Positions 17,667 through 25,654 of a stretch of DNA of 43,135 nucleotides are shown in pieces. Position numbers and translations under genes: made by a program. Each line of letters starts with the position of its first letter. Within the stretch, counting starts at the first letter, position 1. Origin of the DNA: DAIOSQ01 sp036752465 (GTDB lineage: Bacteria > Pseudomonadota > Gammaproteobacteria > Legionellales > Legionellaceae); the NCBI GenBank assembly GCA_036752465.1, contig DAIOSQ010000001.1:1-43135 (forward strand). Reading direction: 5' to 3'. The notes under the pieces were generated by a model. The model was not told where the DNA came from. It did not search any database and saw nothing but the letters and a program-made list of their open reading frames with translations.

Positions 17667-19382
17667 TTAATGGCTATTGTAGCTTTTATGTGCCGGTGCA
17701 AAACCAAAACTCGCGGTTGTTTTTTCTGCCGCATTTGATGTTGTGCTGGGCAGAAAAAATCCAACAGTGTTGGCGCTTGTAGGCGGTCTGTACACTTCGG
17801 CCATACGATGTCGCTGCCAGTGCATACCAAGGGTTTTTTCTAATGCATGTCGTGCGTTCGGCGACAAAATACCATTTAATCCATTGCTGCTGATGGGTGA
17901 CGTTTCATGGAAGCGTTGCAGTTCAGATTGATATAAAGCAATCATGGCTTCATGCTGTGTTGCAGGTAACGTCCGCAGCATCTCCACGAAAGTGGCGTAG
18001 GAGTCAATGGCTAATAATAGGTTGGCATCTTTGCCTAGACGTTGGACGAGCCTGCCTCGCTGTGCCACTGAGAGTACCGTTAACGCTGCCAAACTTAAAT
18101 CAAAGTATTTTTTGTAGCCTATGATATCAATCAACTCATCCATGTGAGGTTCGATGGTGTCTTCTTGGGCAATGTTTTGTAATGCCTGCTGCAAGCGATG
18201 TTGTAAGATGTTATTCAAAACACGTATACACGCACTGTTTAACTCAACATTAATGAACTCAGGGTCATCGCTATTTCTTAACGCCTCAACCGCATGAAAT
18301 AGTTGGGCTCTCAGGTCGATTTGCGCAGACTCGCGCATGAGAATATGGTGTAATATAGTGGAGAGATCTTGTAAATTTCTTGGTTGGTACATGTTCAATT
18401 GGGTTATATTTGCTCTCTGTTCGATATCATCTAGAACCATTTGATGTACGCGAGATTGCGGTACAGTCAACCCTCCGTTTTCCATGGCACTTTGACGCTG
18501 TTGCGCGAGATACCTGGCTGCACGGCAACGCATGTTTCTTGGCGGTATGGGCAAGGCGATAAAATCTCTATAGCCCAATATTTTAGCCGCACTCAATAAC
18601 AACTGATTAACAAAATACCACACATCGGCAACTGTGGTCCGATAGCCATCGCTGTTCGCTTGCGTAGGATAAAAACTGTATTCCATCAGTTGTGCCAGAA
18701 AGAGGGGATTTTTATATTGTGCTATTGCCAGTTCTGCTTGATTGTCGTTGGTCGCTGCAGTAATCAAGGCAACACAGCATCTTCTTTGTGCTGCGCGTGT
18801 CATCTCGGTAGTTAATGGCCAATCCCCATTGACTTCAATAAACTGCACAACATGCGATCGCTGTGCGGCCGTCAAACGTGATTTCTGGATGCGCAAATTG
18901 GCATCAATGACGCTGCAAACTAGGTTGCTGGAAGGCGCGGTTGGTATGATATTTGCTTGTACCCGATTGGGGAGACTCGGTATATGTATGCGGGGATTGG
19001 TTTGTTGTGCTGCTAGGAGGGCGAGTGGAAAATACGTCAGGTCGATGGGATATGCTTTGGCTGTTTTTTGCAGCGGGATCCAACGAACCTCTGTTGACGT
19101 TAAAAAGGCTCTAAATACTTGATTGACATAATACTTGGGAGAGCTTTCCTCAGCATGCTTATGTTCCAGGAGGGGGATACGAAGCAGATTGCCATCATTA
19201 TCGTTAACAAAAGCGACACATTGCTTCTCTTGTGGGTCATGGGCATACACCGTAGCACCCAGCGGAAATGGGTGCTTGACCCAGTTGTGGCCTGCCAGTT
19301 CGTAATAATCAGTTACGCTGTCGCGATGATCAAAATAAGCCCAATGGCCGGAGGTTTGAACTGGTCCAATTAATTGCCGCAT
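17667..19382 (-). CDS. Protein of unknown function, 571 residues
   Basis: I do not recognise this protein. It has no signal peptide, membrane helix or catalytic motif I can name. Residues 1-75 look beta-rich (HWAYFDHRDSVTDYYELAGH), the centre and C-terminal half are mostly helical with many Leu/Gln/Arg, and the tail (about 540-571) is Ser/Thr/Ala rich and probably disordered. A large soluble helical protein with a polar tail fits the style of Legionellales secreted effectors, but that is speculation. ATG 19382 is chosen over GTG 19403 because GGGTGA lies just before it and a putative promoter would start transcription at about 19403. It lies downstream of rdgC but probably has its own promoter. 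Confidence 0.75.
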   Translation of the reverse strand: MRQLIGPVQTSGHWAYFDHRDSVTDYYELAGHNWVKHPFPLGATVYAHDPQEKQCVAFVNDNDGNLLRIPLLEHKHAEESSPKYYVNQVFRAFLTSTEVRWIPLQKTAKAYPIDLTYFPLALLAAQQTNPRIHIPSLPNRVQANIIPTAPSSNLVCSVIDANLRIQKSRLTAAQRSHVVQFIEVNGDWPLTTEMTRAAQRRCCVALITAATNDNQAELAIAQYKNPLFLAQLMEYSFYPTQANSDGYRTTVADVWYFVNQLLLSAAKILGYRDFIALPIPPRNMRCRAARYLAQQRQSAMENGGLTVPQSRVHQMVLDDIEQRANITQLNMYQPRNLQDLSTILHHILMRESAQIDLRAQLFHAVEALRNSDDPEFINVELNSACIRVLNNILQHRLQQALQNIAQEDTIEPHMDELIDIIGYKKYFDLSLAALTVLSVAQRGRLVQRLGKDANLLLAIDSYATFVEMLRTLPATQHEAMIALYQSELQRFHETSPISSNGLNGILSPNARHALEKTLGMHWQRHRMAEVYRPPTSANTVGFFLPSTTSNAAEKTTASFGFAPAHKSYNSH

Positions 19383-19409
19383 AGTTTCACCCAAAATGTA
19401 CACATGACA

Positions 19410-19438
19410 ATAGTAATCATATGGTCTGCATAAATCAA
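19410..19438 (-). promoter_or_regulatory. Putative promoter of the 571-residue unknown gene
   Basis: On the minus strand TTGATT (19433-19438) and TACTAT (19410-19415) are separated by exactly 17 bases, each matching four of six sigma-70 consensus positions. Transcription would start near 19403, giving a leader of about 20 bases. Confidence 0.4.
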
Positions 19439-19447
19439 ACTGAATCT

Positions 19448-19457
19448 CGCCTAGGCG
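19448..19457. repeat. Perfect 10-bp palindrome upstream of the unknown gene
   Basis: CGCCTAGGCG lies ten bases upstream of the putative -35 box and 12 bases before the rdgC stop codon complement. Its position suits an operator or a small hairpin between rdgC and the next gene. No factor can be assigned. Confidence 0.4.
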
Positions 19458-19469
19458 CGGTGTGCATAG

Positions 19470-20408
19470 TTACTCAACAAAGTTTGCCGCTGCATGGCAT
19501 GCTTTGTCACGGTCATTGAGTTCATCGGTTTGCGGGAAAATGGTGAGCAAGTCATTGAGTAGGTTGCGTAATTCACCCACCAATAATGCCAGAGCAGCAT
19601 CTTGTTGCTCTAAAGGTTCGAGAGAGTTTGTTTCTTGAAAAGCATCTTGCAAATAATCGAGGCAAGTAACGCGTTTTAAAATCAAATCTTTGGTTAACGT
19701 GAATTGAATGCGATCCTGCCAGATCAAAGACACTTCTTTAATGGCAAGATTTTGCGATAACAAGGTGAGGACCTCTTCTGAGGGCAATTCATAGCCTTTG
19801 CACTGCACTTTTTTGTTATGGTCATCTAAACAGAACATGGCACAATCGCTGGCCAGTTGAAATTGCTTGGGTAAGGCAGCAGGGTCAGCAATCCAGCTGG
19901 CCAGCTGTTTGGCCAAGTTTGTTGTAATTAAGAGTGGTGTTAGTTGCAAGTCAGGACAGGTTTTGCGTAACAATGCGGTCAGGGTGGCGGCTTGCGTTGG
20001 GCTGGATGAATTGACAATTAAACGATGGTGTTGTTCATCGAGCAGTGCGAATGTGCGTTTTTGTAGGCAGAATGCTTTGGGTAGCAATTCAAATTCTAAT
20101 TCTTCTGCCATTTGTTTTTTCTGGGTCCGGCTAAGTTGTCGATGCTCTGAGGTTGCCTGGATATCCAAGCGCTCTTGCAGCAATTTTTGAATGACTCCTT
20201 TGGGTAAGAGGCGTTCCTCTTTGCCCATACAACATATGCTGGCACCGCTGAGTTCATGGGTAAATTGCTGGTTGAATACAGGTAACCAACCATAAATAAA
20301 TCTGGCATGTGGTGGGCACGGTTTTAACGCTGCTTCTGCCAAAAGCGACGGTAAATCAATTGCCTTGCGAAATTCATAGTGAAAAATTTGAATATTGTTA
20401 AACCACAT
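19470..20408 (-). CDS. rdgC: Recombination-associated protein RdgC
   Basis: A 312-residue RdgC, slightly longer than the 303-residue E. coli protein. The N-terminus MWFNNIQIFHYEF, the KEERLLPKGVI and LLPKAFCLQKRTF segments, and the C-terminal IWQDRIQFTLTKDLILKRV match the family in order. RdgC forms a ring that binds DNA without sequence preference and restrains RecA. GGAG lies about 11 bases before the ATG at 20408. It is divergent from the isochorismatase-fold gene. No recombination partner adjoins it. Confidence 0.92.
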   Translation of the reverse strand: MWFNNIQIFHYEFRKAIDLPSLLAEAALKPCPPHARFIYGWLPVFNQQFTHELSGASICCMGKEERLLPKGVIQKLLQERLDIQATSEHRQLSRTQKKQMAEELEFELLPKAFCLQKRTFALLDEQHHRLIVNSSSPTQAATLTALLRKTCPDLQLTPLLITTNLAKQLASWIADPAALPKQFQLASDCAMFCLDDHNKKVQCKGYELPSEEVLTLLSQNLAIKEVSLIWQDRIQFTLTKDLILKRVTCLDYLQDAFQETNSLEPLEQQDAALALLVGELRNLLNDLLTIFPQTDELNDRDKACHAAANFVE

Positions 20409-20597
20409 GGGTGTCTTCTCCGGAAAAGGTGAGTGTATCTACGTTAAGTTATTGGCTGTGCTGCCATACGCCACCAAGCTTGATATACAGAGCAATGCCG
20501 TGTTAGGTGCTGAATAATGCCCTGACTATTGCGCTGAACTTTAAACCACAGTAAGCTGAATTACAAATGCTATATTGAAAAATTTGGTGTAGTGAAC

Positions 20598-21149
20598 ATG
20601 CTCCTGCAAAAACACAAATCGTGTTTGTTATTGATAGATGTCCAGGAAAAATTGGTACCACATATCATGCATCCAGACCAATTAATATCAACATGTCACT
20701 GGTTGATGAGGTTGGCAATTGAACTGGATGTTCCAACCTTAGTGAGTGAGCAGTATAGCCATGGTCTCGGGACGACCGTATCTCCTTTAAAAGAACTGAT
20801 ATCCCAAGATGTTAAAATCGATAAGGTACATTTCTCCTGCTATAAAGATGCTAGTTTTCTTACCGCTTGGCGTGCAATTCATCGCAAGCAAGCAGTGCTT
20901 GCAGGTATTGAAACCCATGTGTGTGTCTTGCAAACTGCTTTTGATTTAAAGACGGAGGGGTTTGATGTGTTTGTCGTGATTGACGCGGTGCAAAGCAGAA
21001 ATTGTCAGGATCACGACTGCGCACTCCAGCGTATGCGGCGTGCGGGCATCCATTTGGTCACTGCAGAAATGGTATTTTTTGAGTGGGTAGAGCAAGCAGG
21101 TACACCAGTATTCAAAGCCTTAAGTCAATCATTTATACAGGCAAAGTAA
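20598..21149 (+). CDS. Isochorismatase-fold cysteine hydrolase
   Basis: A 183-residue hydrolase of the isochorismatase/nicotinamidase superfamily. The probable triad is D14 (LLIDVQEKL), K76 (KVHFSC) and C109 (GIETHVCVLQTA). The EQYSHGLGTTV segment is typical of the YcaC-like group, whose substrates are largely unknown. ATG 20598 is preferred for GGTG upstream at suitable spacing, with a GTG two codons earlier possible. A 17-base gap joins it to the dehydrogenase gene, suggesting a two-gene unit. The 189-base divergent gap with rdgC shows no other feature I can call. Confidence 0.88.
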   Translation: MLLQKHKSCLLLIDVQEKLVPHIMHPDQLISTCHWLMRLAIELDVPTLVSEQYSHGLGTTVSPLKELISQDVKIDKVHFSCYKDASFLTAWRAIHRKQAVLAGIETHVCVLQTAFDLKTEGFDVFVVIDAVQSRNCQDHDCALQRMRRAGIHLVTAEMVFFEWVEQAGTPVFKALSQSFIQAK

Positions 21150-21166
21150 GGCGTTAAGGGGTATAG

Positions 21167-21910
21167 ATGCATATTGAACATCAAATCGCTGTGGTTACCG
21201 GCGGCAGTTCAGGGATGGGACGTGCATGCGTGGAGGCGTTGCGTGCGCATGGTGTGTTGGTAGCGTCCTGGGACAAGCAGCCCGTAGATGATCCGCAGGC
21301 GATCGTATGTGATGTGGTCAGTGACGAAGCGGTGGCTGCGGCGTTACAACAAACCATAGAGTTGCTGGGTGGGACGCCCAGGATACTTATCAATTGCGCT
21401 GGAATAGCGCCTGCTGGGCGCATGATCGGCAAAAGCGGGCTGCTGCCGTTGAGCTCTTTTGAACAGGTTTTACACGTGAATGTGGTCGGTACTTTTAATG
21501 TGATGCGCCATGTGGCGCAACACATGACACAACTGGCCGCAACAGGGGATTCCGGAGAGCGTGGGGTGATCATCAATACCGCCTCGATTGCTGCTTTTGA
21601 GGGACAAATCGGTCAAGTGGCGTATAGTGCCTCTAAAGGTGCCGTTGTGGCGATGACCTTGCCCTTAGCCAGAGAGCTGGCGCAATTTGGGATTCGTGTC
21701 AACTGTATTGCACCCGGTTTGATTGCCACACCGCTGTTGCTAAACATGCCTGTAGCCGTGCAAGATAACTTGAAGCAAACCATTCCTTTTCCGCAGCGCT
21801 TTGGTAAACCAGCTGAATTTGCCAGTTTGGTCCTGCATCTGTTGGAAAACCAAATGATCAACGGTGAAGTTATCCGACTTGACGGTGCTTTGCGGATGGC
21901 ACCGCGCTAG
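21167..21910 (+). CDS. Short-chain dehydrogenase, type II 3-hydroxyacyl-CoA dehydrogenase-like
   Basis: A 247-residue SDR with TGGSSGMG (11-18) for NAD(P), NCAGIAP (76-82), and catalytic S140, Y153 and K157 (YSASK). GERGVIINTASIAAFEGQ, MTLPLARELAQFGIRVN and the ending NGEVIRLDGALRM closely follow the type II 3-hydroxyacyl-CoA dehydrogenase (HSD17B10-like) group rather than FabG. It likely oxidises a 3-hydroxyacyl-CoA in fatty acid or branched-chain breakdown. No thiolase or acyl-CoA dehydrogenase is nearby. It converges on the FlgM-like gene. Confidence 0.88.
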   Translation: MHIEHQIAVVTGGSSGMGRACVEALRAHGVLVASWDKQPVDDPQAIVCDVVSDEAVAAALQQTIELLGGTPRILINCAGIAPAGRMIGKSGLLPLSSFEQVLHVNVVGTFNVMRHVAQHMTQLAATGDSGERGVIINTASIAAFEGQIGQVAYSASKGAVVAMTLPLARELAQFGIRVNCIAPGLIATPLLLNMPVAVQDNLKQTIPFPQRFGKPAEFASLVLHLLENQMINGEVIRLDGALRMAPR

Positions 21911-21924
21911 GGTAGCATGCGATC

Positions 21925-21942
21925 CCTGCGGTTACGCGCAGG
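21925..21942. terminator. Hairpin between convergent genes, possible terminator
   Basis: CCTGCG (21925-21930) and CGCAGG (21937-21942) form a perfect GC-rich stem with a 6-base loop, 14 bases after the dehydrogenase stop. A T-rich but broken tract follows on the plus strand. It overlaps the last codons of the minus-strand FlgM-like gene. Confidence 0.4.
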
Positions 21943-22177
21943 TGGTTATTTCTTGTTCGGTAAACGTGCTAAACGCCAACATTTTTTCGGCAATTTTTTC
22001 ACTGTGGATGACGTATCGACCGGCGGATAATTCTTCTTTGAGAAAGTTCAGTTTGGCTTGCACGGATATATCTACATCAAAAATCAATGCTTTTAGTTCC
22101 TCTAATTGTTGGTTGGCGTGGGAGAAGTCCAATTTATTGAGTTGCGCGATCATTTTTTCAGTGACAGGGTTGGTCAT
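21932..22177 (-). CDS. Small FlgM-like protein (possible anti-sigma factor)
   Basis: An 81-residue protein. Residues about 35-70 (VDISVQAKLNFLKEELSAGR, then YVIHSEKIAEKML) resemble the C-terminal sigma-28-binding part of FlgM, where two helices bracket an xLKxxIxxGxYxIxxxxIAxKLL pattern. FlgM holds FliA inactive until the flagellar hook is complete. The N-terminal export part is short. ATG 22177 is chosen because GGAG lies 8-9 bases upstream; an in-frame start at 22267 has none. No flagellar gene is in the window. Assignment rests on a short motif, so a different small helical regulator is possible. Confidence 0.6.
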   Translation of the reverse strand: MTNPVTEKMIAQLNKLDFSHANQQLEELKALIFDVDISVQAKLNFLKEELSAGRYVIHSEKIAEKMLAFSTFTEQEITTCA

Positions 22178-22366
22178 AACAGGCTCCGAGAATAATTGAC
22201 ACACAAGCATATCGGCGCATCTAAAAAAAACTTTAGCATCTTTTTCAGTGAATCTTGCTTGTTGCACTGCCTTTGGTTATTGTATACACGTTAGCTCGTG
22301 CAGGTGATGAGTGAGTTGGCTACATGCACAGATTAAGGTATCAACCACAGCTAATTTGGAGTGCCT

Positions 22367-23659
22367 ATGCATCAGTTGTCCCAGCAGTTATTTGTCAAAG
22401 CTCAGCGCATTATTCCCGGCGGTGTTAACTCACCCGTACGTGCATTCAAAAGTGTTGGCGGTACGCCTATTTTTCTGAAACGGGGTTATGGTGCGCACAT
22501 TATCGATGTTGATGACCGCGAGTATATTGATTATGTATGCTCATGGGGCGCATTAATTCTTGGTCACGCGCCCGTAGAAGTCGTTCAAGCCGTGACCGAA
22601 GCAGCCGCTCAAGGTATGAGTTTTGGTGCGCCTACGCTGCTAGAAATCGAACTGGCAGAAAAAATCCTGTCACATCTGCCGGCAATGGACATGATTCGCA
22701 TGGTTAATTCTGGTACTGAAGCAACCATGACCGCAATACGCTTGGCGCGAGGTTTCACACGCAAGGCAAAAATTATCAAGTTTAACGGCTGTTACCATGG
22801 TCACAGCGATAGTTTACTGGTTAAGGCTGGGTCCGGGGTATTAACCTGCGGCATCCCATCTTCACCTGGAATACTGCCAGCGGTTGCCGAGCATACCCTC
22901 ATTGCTGATTTCAACAATCTGGCCTCCACAAGGGCCTTATTCGAGCAACATGGTGATGATATTGCTGCCGTTATTATTGAGCCAGTTGCCGGCAATATGG
23001 GTATGATATTACCGAATATAGCTTTTTTACAAGAATTGCGTCAGTTGTGTGATCATTATCAAACCTTATTAATTTTCGATGAAGTGATGACGGGTTTTCG
23101 AGTTGCCCTAGGTGGGGCGCAGGCAATTTACAATGTTGCCCCAGATTTGACTACCTTGGGCAAAGTGATTGGTGGCGGTATGCCCATAGGCGCAATCGCT
23201 GGTAAACGTGATATCATGCTCGCGTTAGCGCCAGTTGGTCCGGTATATCAGGCGGGAACATTAGCCGGCAATCCGGTGGCTATGGCAGCTGGGTTGGCCA
23301 CACTGAGCGAAGTTGAAAAACCCGGATTTTACCAAGCGTTAGCGCGCAATACGGCAAGTCTTATCGAAGGGTTAAAAGAAGCTGCTGAATCTGTGCAAAT
23401 CCGCTTGCATGGTGTTTCTTTGGGCGGAATGTTTGGCTTTTGTTTTAGTGATCGAGAAACCATCGAGAATTATCAAGATATTGCCAATTCTGATGTGGCC
23501 ATGTTTAATAAATTTTTTCACGGCATGCTAAAAGAAGGTGTATCATTTGCGCCGTCGTTGTTCGAGGCTGGATTCGTCAGTGCTGCTCATCAAATGGCAG
23601 ACATTATCCGTACTCAGGAAAAGGCAGCCCGAGTATTATCTCAGTGTAAGCAATCATAA
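22367..23659 (+). CDS. hemL: Glutamate-1-semialdehyde 2,1-aminomutase
   Basis: A 430-residue PLP enzyme of class III aminotransferase fold. IIPGGVNSPVRAFKSVGG at the N-terminus, FNGCYHGHSDSLLVKAGSG, FDEVMTGFRVA, and TTLGKVIGGGMPIGA with the PLP lysine identify HemL. It makes 5-aminolevulinate, the first haem precursor of the C5 pathway. ATG 22367 has GGAG five bases upstream, and a GTG at 22361 is less likely. The 189-base gap upstream is divergent with the FlgM-like gene. It is followed by phzF after 72 bases. Confidence 0.97.
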   Translation: MHQLSQQLFVKAQRIIPGGVNSPVRAFKSVGGTPIFLKRGYGAHIIDVDDREYIDYVCSWGALILGHAPVEVVQAVTEAAAQGMSFGAPTLLEIELAEKILSHLPAMDMIRMVNSGTEATMTAIRLARGFTRKAKIIKFNGCYHGHSDSLLVKAGSGVLTCGIPSSPGILPAVAEHTLIADFNNLASTRALFEQHGDDIAAVIIEPVAGNMGMILPNIAFLQELRQLCDHYQTLLIFDEVMTGFRVALGGAQAIYNVAPDLTTLGKVIGGGMPIGAIAGKRDIMLALAPVGPVYQAGTLAGNPVAMAAGLATLSEVEKPGFYQALARNTASLIEGLKEAAESVQIRLHGVSLGGMFGFCFSDRETIENYQDIANSDVAMFNKFFHGMLKEGVSFAPSLFEAGFVSAAHQMADIIRTQEKAARVLSQCKQS

Positions 23660-23731
23660 CCGCTTGCTGCACGACTCGATTAGATGGCAGGTCGGAAGTT
23701 AATCTTTATCGTAGGATATTAAAAGAACGCC

Positions 23732-24520
23732 ATGGATAGTATCGAAATATTTCAAATTGATGCATTTACAGACAAAGTTTTTCACGGCAACCCGGCGGCG
23801 ATTTGTTTGTTGAGTGATTGGCTCAATGATGAGCTGCTCAGGGCCATTGCGGTAGAAAATAATTTGTCGGAGACGGCTTTTGTTATGGCTACCAAGGAGG
23901 ATACTTATCAAATCAGATGGTTTACCCTCAAAGGTGAAATCAGTCTTTGCGGACACTCAACGTTAGCGGCCGCGTTTGTGTTGTTCGAACTGGGTAAATG
24001 TAAAGCTGATCACGTTGCATTTACGAGTTTGAGTGGTCCGCTCACGGTGCGCAAAAAACAAGATCGGCTGATGATGCAATTACCAAAAATTGCGGTGCGC
24101 CCGGTTGAAGATCGTTTGTTGTTCTCTGGTTTGGTCGATAAGCCTTACCAAGGCGTGTATGACAGTGATCTGGATTATTTGATTCAGCTGGAAACAGAAC
24201 AACAAGTCATGTCAGCGCGTGTTGATATCAAAATGTTAGAAAAATTGCCTAAACGCGGTCTGGTTTTGACGTCTGGTTGTGAGGACGCTGATTTTTATTC
24301 GCGGTGTTTTTATCCTAAATATCAGATTGTTGAAGACCCGGTCACTGGCACCGCACATTGTTTATTGGCGCCATTTTGGGCAAATAAATTAGGTAAAACG
24401 TCGTTACATGGCATACAAGGGGCTTATCGTAAAGGTGATGTGTACTCTGAGGTGTTAGATAACAGCGTACGAATTTCCGGAAGTTGTAAGTGGTATTCTA
24501 AAGGTAGACTGGTAATTTGA
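23732..24520 (+). CDS. PhzF-family isomerase/epimerase
   Basis: A 262-residue PhzF-fold protein. FQIDAFTDKVFHGNPAAIC at the N-terminus, NLSETAFV with the usual catalytic glutamate, SLCGHSTLAAAFVLF, and EDPVTGTAHCLLAPFW are the family hallmarks. The length is normal. Most bacterial PhzF homologues outside phenazine loci have unknown substrates, and nothing here suggests phenazine synthesis. It ends 14 bases before prpC and probably shares its transcript. Confidence 0.9.
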   Translation: MDSIEIFQIDAFTDKVFHGNPAAICLLSDWLNDELLRAIAVENNLSETAFVMATKEDTYQIRWFTLKGEISLCGHSTLAAAFVLFELGKCKADHVAFTSLSGPLTVRKKQDRLMMQLPKIAVRPVEDRLLFSGLVDKPYQGVYDSDLDYLIQLETEQQVMSARVDIKMLEKLPKRGLVLTSGCEDADFYSRCFYPKYQIVEDPVTGTAHCLLAPFWANKLGKTSLHGIQGAYRKGDVYSEVLDNSVRISGSCKWYSKGRLVI

Positions 24521-24534
24521 TCAGGGAGAAAATG

Positions 24535-25653
24535 ATGACCAACAATACTGCAGGGCTCGAAGGGATAACGGCTGGTGAGTCAGCCATTTGCACTGTGGGG
24601 AAGCAAGGTGTGGGATTAACATACCGCGGCTACGCCATAGAAGATCTATGTGCACATGCATCTTTTGAAGAAGTGGCATACCTGTTGATTTACGGTCAGT
24701 TGCCAACGCGCACGGAACTAGAAACGTATGTTGCCCGTTTGCTTCATTTGCGAAAAATTCCAGACACCCTCAAAACTGTCCTGAAAATGATCCCTAAAAC
24801 CGCCCATCCTATGGATGTACTGCGCACGGCTTGTTCTATGCTGGGGGTGCTTGAGCCAGAAAAAGATGCCACGATGCAATATGATATTGCCGATAGGTTG
24901 TTAGCTCTTTTTCCGGCGATTATCTGTTACTGGTATGGGTTTCACTATCTGGGTCAAGAGATAGATGAGAATAGCCAAGAAAAAAGCTTGGCTGGCCACT
25001 TTTTGGCATTGTTGCTGCAAAATTCTCCCGATCCGTTGGCGCGGGAAATGATGAATACATCGCTTATTTTATATGCAGAGCATGAATTTAATGCCTCCAC
25101 CTTTGCTGCACGGGTAACTGCGGCGACTTGTGCTGATTTTTATTCGGCAATAACCAGTGCAATAGGCACCTTGCGCGGTCCTTTGCATGGTGGTGCGAAT
25201 GAGGCTGCTATGGCATTGCTGGAGCGGTTTGACAATTTGGCTGAAGTTAGGGAAAAGCTCAAAAGCATGCTGGATGCCAAGGCTAAAATCATGGGGTTTG
25301 GTCATCGGGTATACAAGAAACATGATCCACGATCAGACATTATCAAACAGTGGTCTTATCGTTTAGCCAATCAATCCAATAACTGGCAGTTATATCGTAT
25401 TTCGGAAATTATCGAAGAAGTTATGCTGCAAGAAAAAGGCCTGTATCCTAATCTGGATTTTTATAGCGCGTCAGCTTACCATTACTGTGCTATTCCAACG
25501 TTTTTATTCACACCTATTTTTGTGATGTCAAGAATTTCCGGGTGGGCAGCACATATCAATGAACAGAGAGCCAACAATCGCTTGATTCGTCCCTCTTCTG
25601 ATTATATAGGTCCAGAACCGCGTGCATTTGTTGCGATTGATAGTAGGATATAA
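24535..25653 (+). CDS. prpC: 2-Methylcitrate synthase (citrate synthase family)
   Basis: A 372-residue citrate synthase family enzyme. GITAGESAICTVGKQGVGL and YRGYAIEDL at the N-terminus, AHPMDVLRT, GPLHGGANEAAM, and GFGHRVYKKHDPRS (catalytic His and substrate Arg) are visible. Short length, the starting motif and adjacent prpD favour 2-methylcitrate synthase over citrate synthase. It condenses propionyl-CoA with oxaloacetate. AGGGAG precedes tandem ATGs at 24532 and 24535, the latter at the better distance. One base separates its stop from the prpD start. Confidence 0.92.
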   Translation: MTNNTAGLEGITAGESAICTVGKQGVGLTYRGYAIEDLCAHASFEEVAYLLIYGQLPTRTELETYVARLLHLRKIPDTLKTVLKMIPKTAHPMDVLRTACSMLGVLEPEKDATMQYDIADRLLALFPAIICYWYGFHYLGQEIDENSQEKSLAGHFLALLLQNSPDPLAREMMNTSLILYAEHEFNASTFAARVTAATCADFYSAITSAIGTLRGPLHGGANEAAMALLERFDNLAEVREKLKSMLDAKAKIMGFGHRVYKKHDPRSDIIKQWSYRLANQSNNWQLYRISEIIEEVMLQEKGLYPNLDFYSASAYHYCAIPTFLFTPIFVMSRISGWAAHINEQRANNRLIRPSSDYIGPEPRAFVAIDSRI

Positions 25654-25654
25654 T

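Noticed and set aside
23732..24520. PhzF-like gene as evidence for phenazine synthesis
   Set aside because: No other phenazine gene is present, and most PhzF homologues are unrelated to that pathway.
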